NCBI GenBank assembly: GCA_003215535.1
Contig: QCKG01000019.1
Location: 1 to 32,772 of the forward strand
Reading direction: 5' to 3'
DNA length: 32,772 nt
DNA from: Prochlorococcus sp. AG-409-L18
GTDB lineage: Bacteria > Cyanobacteriota > Cyanobacteriia > PCC-6307 > Cyanobiaceae
Made by a program: the position numbers and the translations under genes. Positions 16,790 to 24,625 of this stretch are shown one piece after another (position 1 is the first letter of the stretch; every line of letters starts with the position of its first letter). The notes under the pieces were generated by a model. It searched no databases, had not been told where the DNA came from, and worked only from the letters and a program-made list of their open reading frames with translations.

Positions 16790-17527
16790 ATGCCAGCAAG
16801 CAGCAATTTTCAGAATGCCATTCGGGAGGCTCAATCAAGCGCTCTTGTTGGACCAAATGTAGTCAACAAAGCCCTGCCCTATGTGGGGGGAGGGATGGTC
16901 CTCACTGCTGGTGGGGTCATTGGTGGTTTGGCACTGATGTCGACCAACCAATCCCTTTATATGCCCCTTTTTTGGGTGGCTTTAATTGGTAATTTTGTCT
17001 TATTTTTTGTAGCTCAGAATGTTGCCATGAAAGGCAACAACTCAACTGCTCTGCCTTTACTCTCTGCGTATAGCTTGATAACAGGCTTCACTCTTAGTGG
17101 GATTGTTGCTTATGCAATTGGTGTTGCAGGTATTGGTTCTATTGGAACGGCAGCTTTTGCAACTGGGATCACATTTGCTATTGCCTCTGTTGTAGGAAGT
17201 CGAATGAGTGACAGCGTTGGTCAGGCACTTTCAGGAGTTGTGGGACTCGGATTGGTTGGCCTGATTATCGCAATGGTTGTTCAGATAGTTGGAAGATTGT
17301 TTGCACCTGGAATGTTTGGAGGTAGTGGTTTTGAATTGATGATCGCTGGTTTTGGCACAATACTTTTTGTTGGAGCCGCATTTGTTGATTTTTATACAAT
17401 GCCAAGAACTTATAGAGATGAACAATATTTAGCAGGTGCTTTAGGGATGTATTTGACCTACATTAACCTTTTTATATTTATTCTTAGGTTAATTATTGCC
17501 ATTCAAGGTGGTGGCCGACGAGATTAA
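16790..17527 (+). CDS. Bax inhibitor-1 / YccA-like membrane protein
   Basis: A 245-residue polytopic protein of the BI-1/TMBIM family, with about seven hydrophobic helices after a soluble N-terminus of about 25 residues. Recognisable family stretches are ALPLLSAYSLITGFTLSGIV, the Gly-rich helix GTAAFATGITFAIASVVGS, and the end FVDFYTMPRTYRDEQYLAGA followed by LGMYLTYINLFIFILRLI. E. coli relatives YccA and YbhL modulate membrane proteolysis or ion leak; in cyanobacteria the role is not established. It is followed by a strong terminator, so it is probably a single-gene unit or the end of the ffh-phoH run. Confidence 0.88.
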   Translation: MPASSNFQNAIREAQSSALVGPNVVNKALPYVGGGMVLTAGGVIGGLALMSTNQSLYMPLFWVALIGNFVLFFVAQNVAMKGNNSTALPLLSAYSLITGFTLSGIVAYAIGVAGIGSIGTAAFATGITFAIASVVGSRMSDSVGQALSGVVGLGLVGLIIAMVVQIVGRLFAPGMFGGSGFELMIAGFGTILFVGAAFVDFYTMPRTYRDEQYLAGALGMYLTYINLFIFILRLIIAIQGGGRRD

Positions 17528-17569
17528 AGGTTTAAAACTTTTTAGATTGGTTTAAAATCTTTCTTGCTT

Positions 17570-17599
17570 GGAGAAGTGGATTTCCCACTTCTCCTTTTT
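17570..17599 (+). terminator. Rho-independent terminator
   Basis: GGAGAAGTGG (17570-17579) pairs perfectly with CCACTTCTCC (17585-17594) around a five-base loop, followed by TTTTT at 17595-17599. It ends the Bax-inhibitor-1-like gene. Its T-run touches the stop codon of the convergent gene at 17598. Confidence 0.9.
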
Positions 17600-18128
17600 A
17601 ATTTTCTGCTATTGAAAGGATACAATTTTTAATTGCTTTCTTCTGCTCTTCATCATAATTCCAACGCTCAAGGAAATTAACATCCTCACCTTTCCCTTTT
17701 AGTGCATCTAAAAGTTGCTCTATTCTTTTCTTTACTGCTTTGGACTCTAATAATCTCAATATATCTATGCATCTAGAGGTTACTCTCTCTGATCGATCTT
17801 TTTGTTTGAAATCTGCTTTCCGTTGATGATGGATGGCCATTGCTTTGCTCATGGCCATATTCCTTACTGTAAGATCAACAACTACTTCGCCTGCAGATTG
17901 AAGCTGCACAATTAAAGGATCAGGAAGTCGATCAAGTAATGGACAATCTCCAGAGAGGCTTATTACAAAGAACCCACGTGCACCATCTTTGCTTGTTAGA
18001 AGTTTCGATACTTTATCGGCAAGAACTTCATCACTGAGCTCTCCTTTCTCCCATGCATTGCACCAAACTAAGGAGGCAGTCATTGCTTCCTGAAAACTTG
18101 TTTTGCTGTAGTCATGGCTCTTAGGCAT
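17598..18128 (-). CDS. Conserved-looking hypothetical protein, soluble
   Basis: I do not recognise a family. The 176-residue product is charged and soluble, with no signal peptide or membrane segment. It has a Trp-rich start (SLVWCNAWEKGELSDEVLAD), a hydrophobic core FFVISLSGDCPLLDRLPDPL, a Met-rich helix NMAMSKAMAIHHQRKADF and a C-terminal helical part rich in Lys and Glu (LLESKAVKKRIEQLLDALKG). Coding is supported by length, absence of competing frames and tight packing: its stop abuts the terminator of the previous gene and its start is 33 bases from era, which diverges from it. A role linked to Era would be guesswork. Confidence 0.8.
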   Translation of the reverse strand: MPKSHDYSKTSFQEAMTASLVWCNAWEKGELSDEVLADKVSKLLTSKDGARGFFVISLSGDCPLLDRLPDPLIVQLQSAGEVVVDLTVRNMAMSKAMAIHHQRKADFKQKDRSERVTSRCIDILRLLESKAVKKRIEQLLDALKGKGEDVNFLERWNYDEEQKKAIKNCILSIAEN

Positions 18129-18161
18129 ATTTGTGGTCAGGCTATGAATACTTATTTATAA

Positions 18162-19112
18162 ATGATGTTTTCATTAGGACCCACCTCAGGAGAGTATCGA
18201 TCAGGTTTTATTGCTTTGGTGGGGAGACCAAATGTTGGGAAGTCAACGTTGATCAATCAACTTGTAGGAGAAAAAGTCGCAATTACTTCACCAGTAGCTC
18301 AGACCACGCGTAATCGTCTTAGAGCGATTTTGACAACTCCTCAAGCGCAATTAATCATGGTTGACACTCCAGGTATCCATAAGCCACATCATTTGCTGGG
18401 TGAACGCCTTGTGAAATCTGCAAGGTCAGCCATTGGGGAAGTAGATGCAGTAATGCTTCTTACTGAGGGATGTTGCCCTCCTGGGAGAGGTGATTCTTTT
18501 ATCGTGAATTTGCTAAAGAAAGAGAAAAACTTACCAATTCTATTAGTTCTAAATAAGTGGGATTTGGTTCATAACGATCAATATAAGTTTATAGATGAGT
18601 CTTATAGAACATTGTTGGGGAACTCTGATTGGCCTGTCTTTCGTTGTAGCGGAAAAACTGGTGAAGGTTGCGAAACCTTGATAGAGGCTTTGTCTAAGTA
18701 TTTGCCAGTTGGGCCCAAGTTATATCCCTCGGAGATGGTTTGTGACCAGCCTCAGAACATTTTGCTCGCGGAGTTAATTCGTGAACAAGTTTTGATGCAT
18801 ACACGAGAGGAGGTTCCTCATAGTGTTGCTGTGGCTATTGACCGCATAGAAGAGATGCCATTGGCAAAGGACAAATCTCTTCAAAAAGGACGTACTGCAG
18901 TTTTGGCAACAGTTTTTGTTGAACGCAAAAGTCAAAAGGGAATTCTCATTGGGAAGGGAGGTTCAATGCTTAAGAAGATTGGTCAGTGTGCCAGGATTGA
19001 AATGCAGACATTGATTGATGGTCCCGTTTATCTTGAACTTTTTGTGAAGGTGGTTCCTAATTGGCGAGGCAACTCAGCCAAGTTGGCTGAGTTAGGTTAC
19101 GTAGGTCATTGA
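18162..19112 (+). CDS. era: GTPase Era
   Basis: Ras-like GTPase that binds the 3' end of 16S rRNA and checks 30S maturation. G1 is GRPNVGKST (21-29), followed by the switch region SPVAQTTRNR, G3 DTPGIHKP (68-75) and G4 NKWD (131-134). The C-terminal type II KH domain has RKSQKGILIGKGGSMLKKIG and ELFVKVVPNWR. Length 316 fits. The gene begins ATGATG; Met1 or Met2 could be used. It diverges from the hypothetical gene at 17598 and is followed by a 30-base palindrome before trmD. Confidence 0.97.
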   Translation: MMFSLGPTSGEYRSGFIALVGRPNVGKSTLINQLVGEKVAITSPVAQTTRNRLRAILTTPQAQLIMVDTPGIHKPHHLLGERLVKSARSAIGEVDAVMLLTEGCCPPGRGDSFIVNLLKKEKNLPILLVLNKWDLVHNDQYKFIDESYRTLLGNSDWPVFRCSGKTGEGCETLIEALSKYLPVGPKLYPSEMVCDQPQNILLAELIREQVLMHTREEVPHSVAVAIDRIEEMPLAKDKSLQKGRTAVLATVFVERKSQKGILIGKGGSMLKKIGQCARIEMQTLIDGPVYLELFVKVVPNWRGNSAKLAELGYVGH

Positions 19113-19219
19113 TTGGTTGATTAAAAGGGAAGTGCTCATTAAGGCGTTCAATTATTGGAAGGAATTCAATTAATACAGGTCAACCACCTTCACTTGTTTA
19201 CGTTTAAGGAAGTACTCTC

Positions 19220-19249
19220 TAAAAGCTTCTCTTATAAGAGAAGCTTTTA
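19220..19249 (+). terminator. 30-base perfect palindrome, probable era terminator
   Basis: Bases 19220-19249 are a perfect 15+15 palindrome: the left arm reads TAAAAGCTTCTCTTA and the right is its exact complement. As RNA it forms a long hairpin followed by CGTTTT. It sits between era and trmD, 21 bases before the trmD start, so it would terminate era or attenuate trmD. Symmetry allows action on both strands. Confidence 0.6.
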
Positions 19250-19270
19250 CGTTTTCCCGGCAAAGGTGAA

Positions 19271-20065
19271 TTGACAAGTTATCGCCTAGATATTCTGAGT
19301 CTTCTACCTCAGGCCTTTAGTCCCTTGCGCGAATTAGGGGTGATTGGGCGAGCATTTTCAGCAGGGATTGCTGAATTACGTATTTTTAATCCTCGCGACT
19401 ACACGAGTGATCGTCATCACAAGGTTGACGATGAGCCATATGGCGGTGGTGCAGGAATGGTGCTTAAACCAGAGCCCATTTTTTCCGCATTTGAGTCAAT
19501 TCCTGTTTCTGGTAGGCGAAGGGTCCTATTGATGACTCCTCAAGGCAAGAAACTTTCTCAAGCAGATTTTGTTCGATGGGCTAAAGAATACGACCAGTTG
19601 ATTCTTGTCTGTGGTCATTATGAAGGGTTTGATGAACGTATTAGAACCTTGGCAGACGAGGAAGTCTCAGTTGGTGATTTTGTGCTTACTGGAGGTGAAT
19701 TGCCTGCAATGACAATTATTAATGGAGTTGTTCGATTACTACCAGGAACCTTAGGGACAGTTGATTCGCTTTCGGAGGAGAGCCACAATGGGTTGCTCCT
19801 AGAGCATCCTCATTACACCAGGCCATCTGAGTTTCGTGGGATGCAAGTTCCACCTGTTTTGCTTAGTGGTGATCATGGGGCTGTTTCAGAATGGCGAAAG
19901 GAAGAGAGTCAATTAAGGACAAAACAGCGCAGACCTGATCTTTATTCCTTATGGCGTTCAAGTTGTGGTGATTTAAAAGTGAAAGCAGATTCAGTAAGTC
20001 TTGACTCCTTAAAGCTGAGATTGGGCACTGATTATGACTCTGTTGAAGATCCTTGGTGGGATTAA
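19271..20065 (+). CDS. trmD: tRNA (guanine-37-N1)-methyltransferase
   Basis: Methylates G37 next to the anticodon with SAM, preventing +1 frameshifting. The N-terminal SPOUT knot domain shows LDILSLLPQAF, NPRDYTSDRHHKVDDEPYGG, GAGMVLKPEP and VCGHYEGFDERI; VGDFVLTGGELPAM and the SAM-knot region follow, then LEHPHYTRPSEFRGMQVPPVLLSG leads to the C-terminal domain. The 264 residues match, with a short C-terminal extension. The start is TTG at 19271; I see no better ATG, and the N-terminal motif begins right after it. Confidence 0.95.
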   Translation: MTSYRLDILSLLPQAFSPLRELGVIGRAFSAGIAELRIFNPRDYTSDRHHKVDDEPYGGGAGMVLKPEPIFSAFESIPVSGRRRVLLMTPQGKKLSQADFVRWAKEYDQLILVCGHYEGFDERIRTLADEEVSVGDFVLTGGELPAMTIINGVVRLLPGTLGTVDSLSEESHNGLLLEHPHYTRPSEFRGMQVPPVLLSGDHGAVSEWRKEESQLRTKQRRPDLYSLWRSSCGDLKVKADSVSLDSLKLRLGTDYDSVEDPWWD

Positions 20066-20504
20066 AGTTATCTATTATTCCTTGTCCAATGAGGGGGTTA
20101 ATTGTAACTTAAATCGGATTGTTCGATTCTGTGTTGATTTCTGATTTTGTAATCTTTCAACTAATTTTTTTATTGAAGTACAAATGAAGTACAAGGTCTC
20201 ACCCTCACAAAGAAGCTGGCTGGTATGAATCAATTAAAACCAAAGTTTCTGATTGGGAACGAATACGAAATTTACCCAGATTGGTGACTATATTAAGGCT
20301 ATGACTGAATTCTTGGAAATTTTCTATTAGGATATAAGCGTCACGGATGGCTCACAAAACTGTGACTAGCAAAACTTTCCAGAATCACAAAAGTGATAAT
20401 TGTTACTCGTAACTATATTTGGTTATGTGATATATAGAGTTTTCTATGCATTCATATGACTTGTTAGATGTAAAATACTTTCAATGTCGTTTAGATTTTA
20501 ATTC
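20066..20504. other. Gene-poor left edge of the accessory region
   Basis: 439 bases without a convincing gene. They hold a tandem motif at 20170-20197 that resembles one at the right edge, and a short open frame (20188-20301) reading HKEAGWYESIKTKVSDWERI and beyond that looks protein-like but has no start, possibly a gene remnant. No tRNA was recognised; a GTTCGATTC near 20120 has no matching stem. Confidence 0.6.
20170..20197 (+). repeat. Left-edge tandem motif, 11-base period
   Basis: TGAAGTACAA occurs at 20174-20183 and again at 20185-20194, so the repeat has an 11-base period. The whole segment, TTATTGA through AAGGT, aligns with 25557-25583 at the right edge of the accessory region with a few indels. 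It could be an integrase arm-type or attachment remnant, or a regulator site; this is inference. Confidence 0.4.
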
Positions 20505-21467
20505 TTGCGAACACTTTACATTGACAATGCTAATGATTTCGTTTGGGAAAATCAAGATGAAGTATATATAATTTTAAATCAAGGGACTGGGGATACCTTT
20601 AATGCGCTACTTTTTTTGTTTAGGAAGCCACCGGTAATTAAATGGCATATTATTGCGCCAGCTTATCAAAAGAAAATCATCGACCTATTTTTGGAAACTT
20701 TAGAAATTACAAAGAATACTAACTGTCGTTTAGAAACCATTACTTATTTATACAATTCAACAAGATCATTAGACCCAGTTGTTATTTCAAATAATCATAA
20801 TTATGGAGAACTAGACGCAATACAATCATATATTGAAGAAGCAGGAATATATTATGGATGGGTCCAACCAGATGACTACTTAATAACATTTAATGAGCGT
20901 AATTATAAAGATGGATTGAAATGGATTTCATTATTAAACAAAACGAGCTCATCGACTAATTTATTAGGGAAAAAGCTTCTTATAATATATCCAGAGTCTG
21001 GAATGCTTAGTAAAATAAACAAGGATTTTTGGCTTAAAACCATAGAGATATTGGCTCAATTGATAGGCAATGAATATCATATTGTCTTAAATAAGAATCC
21101 AGAATCTACGCATGATGATGAAAAAGATATTATTCGAAATATCAAATCTACTAATTTTAGAGTATTAGATTTAGGTATAAATAGTATTATCTCATTAGCA
21201 AATTTAAATTGCGAGATTACCATTCTAGGTTTTCGCTCAGGAATTCACGATATGACAAGATGGATTAAGCAATGTCGACTAATTGAATTATATCTACCTG
21301 GTAGTTCTAAAATCGATGTTTTTAATTTAACGAAATTAAGTAGTCTTACTCCTTATGTGACTATCCAGCTGAGTGAACATGATGTACAAGACCCCCAACT
21401 ACTAACAGAGCTAGTTTTAGATTCGTTAAAGAAATTAGAATTAATCAGCATAAATAATGAATTTTAA
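20505..21467 (+). CDS. Putative glycosyltransferase (GT-B, GT9-like pattern)
   Basis: A 320-residue soluble protein that I cannot place firmly. An early LNQGTGDTFNALLFL (24-38) recalls the GxGD nucleotide-loop of heptosyltransferase-type GT-B enzymes. A second half with KKLLIIYPESG and EYHIVLNK looks like the C-terminal Rossmann domain, and ILGFRSGIHDMTRWIKQ (240-256) sits where such enzymes bind the sugar nucleotide. The start is TTG at 20505, because TAA lies just upstream and the next Met is near residue 167. Base use is A+T-rich, unlike the flanks. It leads a run of surface-sugar genes and is 129 bases from kpsF. An acceptor cannot be named. Confidence 0.55.
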   Translation: MRTLYIDNANDFVWENQDEVYIILNQGTGDTFNALLFLFRKPPVIKWHIIAPAYQKKIIDLFLETLEITKNTNCRLETITYLYNSTRSLDPVVISNNHNYGELDAIQSYIEEAGIYYGWVQPDDYLITFNERNYKDGLKWISLLNKTSSSTNLLGKKLLIIYPESGMLSKINKDFWLKTIEILAQLIGNEYHIVLNKNPESTHDDEKDIIRNIKSTNFRVLDLGINSIISLANLNCEITILGFRSGIHDMTRWIKQCRLIELYLPGSSKIDVFNLTKLSSLTPYVTIQLSEHDVQDPQLLTELVLDSLKKLELISINNEF

Positions 21468-21596
21468 ATTAGAGATTAAAATTCATTAGAAATCATTCAT
21501 TTTTTCTTCTTTTTAGATGAGTTGTTGCTATTTGTTCTTGATTAAATAAATCCTTGGATAAAGAGATAAAATTTTGCTCATAGCCGGGCTTACTGA

Positions 21597-22541
21597 TTGG
21601 ACATTCTTAAGATTGCTAGAGCAACAATTGACGCTGAAGCAGCAAGTCTAAATAAACTGTCTTCTTCTATAGGCGAATCTTTTGTTCAAGCCGTTAATAG
21701 CATCAATAATTGCAAAGGTAAACTTCTCCTTGTAGGCATAGGTAAATCAGGTCACATTGCTAGAAAAGCCGCATCTACTTTTTCCTCAACTGGGACTCCA
21801 TCGTCTTATCTACATCCATCAGAAGCCAGTCATGGTGATTTAGGAATGATTCATAAAGATGACGTTGTCATGGCCATTTCAAAATCAGGTGAGTCTATTG
21901 AATTAAAGGATATAATTTCCTATTGCAAATTATCTGATATTCATTTGATTTCAATTACATCTGCTGATACTAGTTCTCTCGCAAACATCTCAAATATTAC
22001 CCTCAGATTGCCTATTGTTGAAGAGGCTTGTCCTCTTGGATTGGCCCCAACCTCTTCAACAACAATGGCATTGGCACTTACAGATGCATTGGCAGTATGT
22101 GCGCTTTCATTAAAGGATTTTTCAAAAGAAAAGTTTTTGAGATATCACCCTGGAGGTAAGTTAGGCCAATACTTTTTGAAAGTAAAAGACGTTATGAAAA
22201 AAGAGTTGCCATTAGTAACTCTTTTTTCTCCATTATCAGAATCTATAGTACAAATGAGTAAAGGAAGGATGGGTTGCGTTGGAATAGTAGATGAATTTAA
22301 TAAATTAAAAGGTATTTTTACAGATGGTGATCTTAGAATGAAAATTTCAAGCTATTCTCTTGACACACCTATATGCAAGATAATGTCCCATGATCCAAAG
22401 CGAATAGATCCTGAGTCATCAATTGAAGAAGTTATTTATCTTTTCAAAAAAGAACGTATTCCTTCTGTTTTCTCTTGTATTGATGATGTTCCTATTGGGA
22501 TCATTCATTTTCATGATCTTCTGCAGAGAAACTTGTTATGA
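21597..22541 (+). CDS. kpsF: KpsF/GutQ-family sugar-phosphate isomerase (SIS plus two CBS)
   Basis: Family members interconvert ribulose 5-phosphate and arabinose 5-phosphate, the precursor of KDO in capsule and lipopolysaccharide. The SIS domain holds VGIGKSGHIARKAAST (46-61), HPSEASHGDLGMI (73-85), MAISKSGES (92-100) and PTSSTTMALALTDALAV (151-167). RYHPGGKLGQ (182-191) links to two CBS domains (about 195-314). Length 314 is typical. The start is TTG at 21597, with a TGA just before it. The stop overlaps the next gene by four bases (ATGA), so the two are translationally coupled. With no KDO synthase beside it, arabinose 5-phosphate may feed another sugar; the substrate is unproven. Confidence 0.93.
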   Translation: MDILKIARATIDAEAASLNKLSSSIGESFVQAVNSINNCKGKLLLVGIGKSGHIARKAASTFSSTGTPSSYLHPSEASHGDLGMIHKDDVVMAISKSGESIELKDIISYCKLSDIHLISITSADTSSLANISNITLRLPIVEEACPLGLAPTSSTTMALALTDALAVCALSLKDFSKEKFLRYHPGGKLGQYFLKVKDVMKKELPLVTLFSPLSESIVQMSKGRMGCVGIVDEFNKLKGIFTDGDLRMKISSYSLDTPICKIMSHDPKRIDPESSIEEVIYLFKKERIPSVFSCIDDVPIGIIHFHDLLQRNLL

Positions 22542-24070
22542 AAGAAGAAAAATTATGCATAATAATTCAAGCTGGAGGGAGAGGTTCTAGATTGAGACAT
22601 AATACTTGGAATAAACCCAAATGCCTTATCTCAATTGATGGCAAGCCAATTCTATATCATTTATTTCATATTTTTACCTACGCTAAATTCATAATAATAA
22701 GTGATTATAAGCATGAAATTCTTGATAATTATTTAAAACTATTCCCCCCAGTTGTAGACTGTAAAATAGTTCAGACTAAAAAAAAAGGAACATCTTCAGA
22801 ATTAAATAGTATCAATAGAGATCTAGACCCTGAATATTCTATATTACTTCTCTGGTCTGATTTACTTTTAAGCAAACCACCTGATTTTCTAAATAAGATT
22901 AATCTTACTATAGGAATTTCTTCGGAATTTAAATGTAGATGGGTTGTAAATAAAGATGGAACACTTGTAGAACAACCTTCAATTAAAAATGGTGTTATAG
23001 GTCTTTTTTTTCTACCTAAGAATAAAAGAGATATTGATTTACCCAATGAAGGTGAATTTGTAAGATGGCTTTCCAAAAAAAATATACATGTGGATTATCA
23101 ACAAGTGCAAGATATTCATGAGATAGGAGATGTAGAATCTCTAAAAAAAAGAAGAAGTAGATCTAATTTCTGTAGATTTTTTAATAAGGTTAATATAGAT
23201 TCAGAAACGGTTACCAAGCAAGTTGTGGATTCTCAATATGAACATATTTTATCCCAAGAAATAAACTGGTATATTGATATGCAAAAATTCAACTTCGATA
23301 GGATACCTAAAATAATTTCTTATAATCCTTTTATAATGCAGAGAATAAAAGGACTACATCCATTCGAATTGTCAGACTTAAATCAACATAATAAAATCAA
23401 GATGATCCTTAATTACTTTGAAACACTAGACAAGTTACATTCTCTCGAAACCACTATCTCGTCTGAATTTAAGGAAGAATGCCTAAATGTTTACTTTGAA
23501 AAGACAATTTCTAGAATTAATTCTGTGAAAGCGTTAATACCTTTTTCCGATAAGGATTCTTTTACGATCAATGGTAAGAGATGTAAGAATTGGTTCGCAG
23601 GAAATGCTGTTGATCAATTAAAGGATATAATAAAAGTGAATTTACTGACTGATAAATATTACTGTATACATGGTGATCCTACATTTTCAAATTCAATAAT
23701 AGATCATAGTGAGAATGTATATTTGATAGACCCTCGAGGTTATTTTTATACCAAAGGTATTTTCGGGGATAGATTATATGATTATTCTAAACTATTTTAC
23801 TCTGCGGTTGGAGGTTTTGATATCTTTAATAGAAAGGACTTCGCACTATATCTAGATGATTATAGTGCAGAACTATTAATAAATGATTCTTGCTTCAAAA
23901 TTGAGGCTTATAATTTGTTCACTGAAAAATTTGGAGAGGATCTACTTAAAATTAGAATTATTCATGCATTGCTTTGGGCATCTTTATCTGGGTATGTAAA
24001 GGACGACATAGATTCAATTATTGGAGCCTATTCCCAGAGCCTTTATTTACTTGAAGATACACTTTCCTAG
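22538..24070 (+). CDS. Nucleotidyltransferase fused to an APH/choline-kinase-like domain
   Basis: Two domains in 510 residues. The N-terminal domain (about 5-210) is a sugar-phosphate nucleotidyltransferase: CIIIQAGGRGSRLRHN (7-22), NKPKCLISIDGKPILYHLF (25-43) and an acidic LLWSDLLL (104-111, Asp108) for metal. The C-terminal domain (about 215-505) is kinase-like of the aminoglycoside/choline kinase type, with the Brenner-type motif YCIHGDPTFSN (His378, Asp380, Asn385) and the metal-binding LIDPRGYF (Asp398). The Gly-rich loop is weak. It overlaps kpsF by four bases and is two bases from the HAD gene. It may phosphorylate and then activate a sugar or an amino-alcohol (as LicA and LicC do); the substrate is unknown. 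Confidence 0.8.
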   Translation: MKEEKLCIIIQAGGRGSRLRHNTWNKPKCLISIDGKPILYHLFHIFTYAKFIIISDYKHEILDNYLKLFPPVVDCKIVQTKKKGTSSELNSINRDLDPEYSILLLWSDLLLSKPPDFLNKINLTIGISSEFKCRWVVNKDGTLVEQPSIKNGVIGLFFLPKNKRDIDLPNEGEFVRWLSKKNIHVDYQQVQDIHEIGDVESLKKRRSRSNFCRFFNKVNIDSETVTKQVVDSQYEHILSQEINWYIDMQKFNFDRIPKIISYNPFIMQRIKGLHPFELSDLNQHNKIKMILNYFETLDKLHSLETTISSEFKEECLNVYFEKTISRINSVKALIPFSDKDSFTINGKRCKNWFAGNAVDQLKDIIKVNLLTDKYYCIHGDPTFSNSIIDHSENVYLIDPRGYFYTKGIFGDRLYDYSKLFYSAVGGFDIFNRKDFALYLDDYSAELLINDSCFKIEAYNLFTEKFGEDLLKIRIIHALLWASLSGYVKDDIDSIIGAYSQSLYLLEDTLS

Positions 24071-24072
24071 GC

Positions 24073-24444
24073 ATGAAAATCAGTCTTTCGCCTCTATCTC
24101 ATACTTGGCTCATAGATATTGATGGCACAATTCTGAAGCATAATGGATATTTAGAAAGTAATGATCAATTACTAGAAGGGATTAAGGAATTTTGGATTAT
24201 GATACCTAAAAATGACTATATAATATTGTTAACAAGCAGGTCTAAAAGCTATGAGAAAAGAACTATTGAATTTTTAAATATTAATAATTTAAGATACAAT
24301 CAGATTGTTTTTAATTTGCCAACAGGAGAGAGGATATTATTAAATGATACTAAACCCTCAGGATTACAAACAGCAATAGCAATTAATTTAAAGCGGAATG
24401 CTGGTTTGAATTCTAATATTATTGAATTTGATGAAGACTTATAA
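24073..24444 (+). CDS. Small HAD-superfamily phosphatase (capsule-type)
   Basis: A 123-residue cap-less HAD protein. Motif I is WLIDIDGTIL (Asp15, Asp17), motif II is ILLTSRSKSYEKRT (Thr54, Ser55), and acidic motif IV is probably LLNDTKPSG (Asn91, Asp92); motif III Lys is not clear. Size and motifs resemble short capsule-biosynthesis phosphatases (EcbF/BcbF type). It starts two bases after the kinase-nucleotidyltransferase gene, so it is almost certainly in the same operon, where it could remove a phosphate from a sugar bisphosphate before or after activation. Base use is A+T-rich. Confidence 0.75.
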   Translation: MKISLSPLSHTWLIDIDGTILKHNGYLESNDQLLEGIKEFWIMIPKNDYIILLTSRSKSYEKRTIEFLNINNLRYNQIVFNLPTGERILLNDTKPSGLQTAIAINLKRNAGLNSNIIEFDEDL

Positions 24445-24625
24445 TCATCTTAATCCTAACCCTCATGTAGAATGGGATTAAAAAGTTTCTAGCTATAACT
24501 TCTATTTCCTAAAATCTAAGGGATCTAGCCGTATAAAATTTTTATGTAGGTCTCTGCGAAAAAATGCGAAACCTGAAGATAGTACTTATTATTAAAATAA
24601 CAAGATCAATCTTATTTCCATTCGT

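Noticed and set aside
19060-19185. Minus-strand frame reading LIEFLPIIERLNEHFPFNQ antisense to the era end
   Set aside because: It is preceded by a stop without any start codon and overlaps the era coding end.
20100-20135. Possible tRNA T-arm (GTTCGATTC)
   Set aside because: No GG before it, no matching acceptor or anticodon stems nearby.
20174-20194. NtcA-like site GTA...TAC
   Set aside because: Spacing is nine bases instead of the eight of the NtcA consensus, and it is not near a suitable start.
24450-24481. Inverted repeat TTAATCC / GGATTAA after the HAD gene as terminator
   Set aside because: Large 18-base loop and no following T-run; too weak to call.
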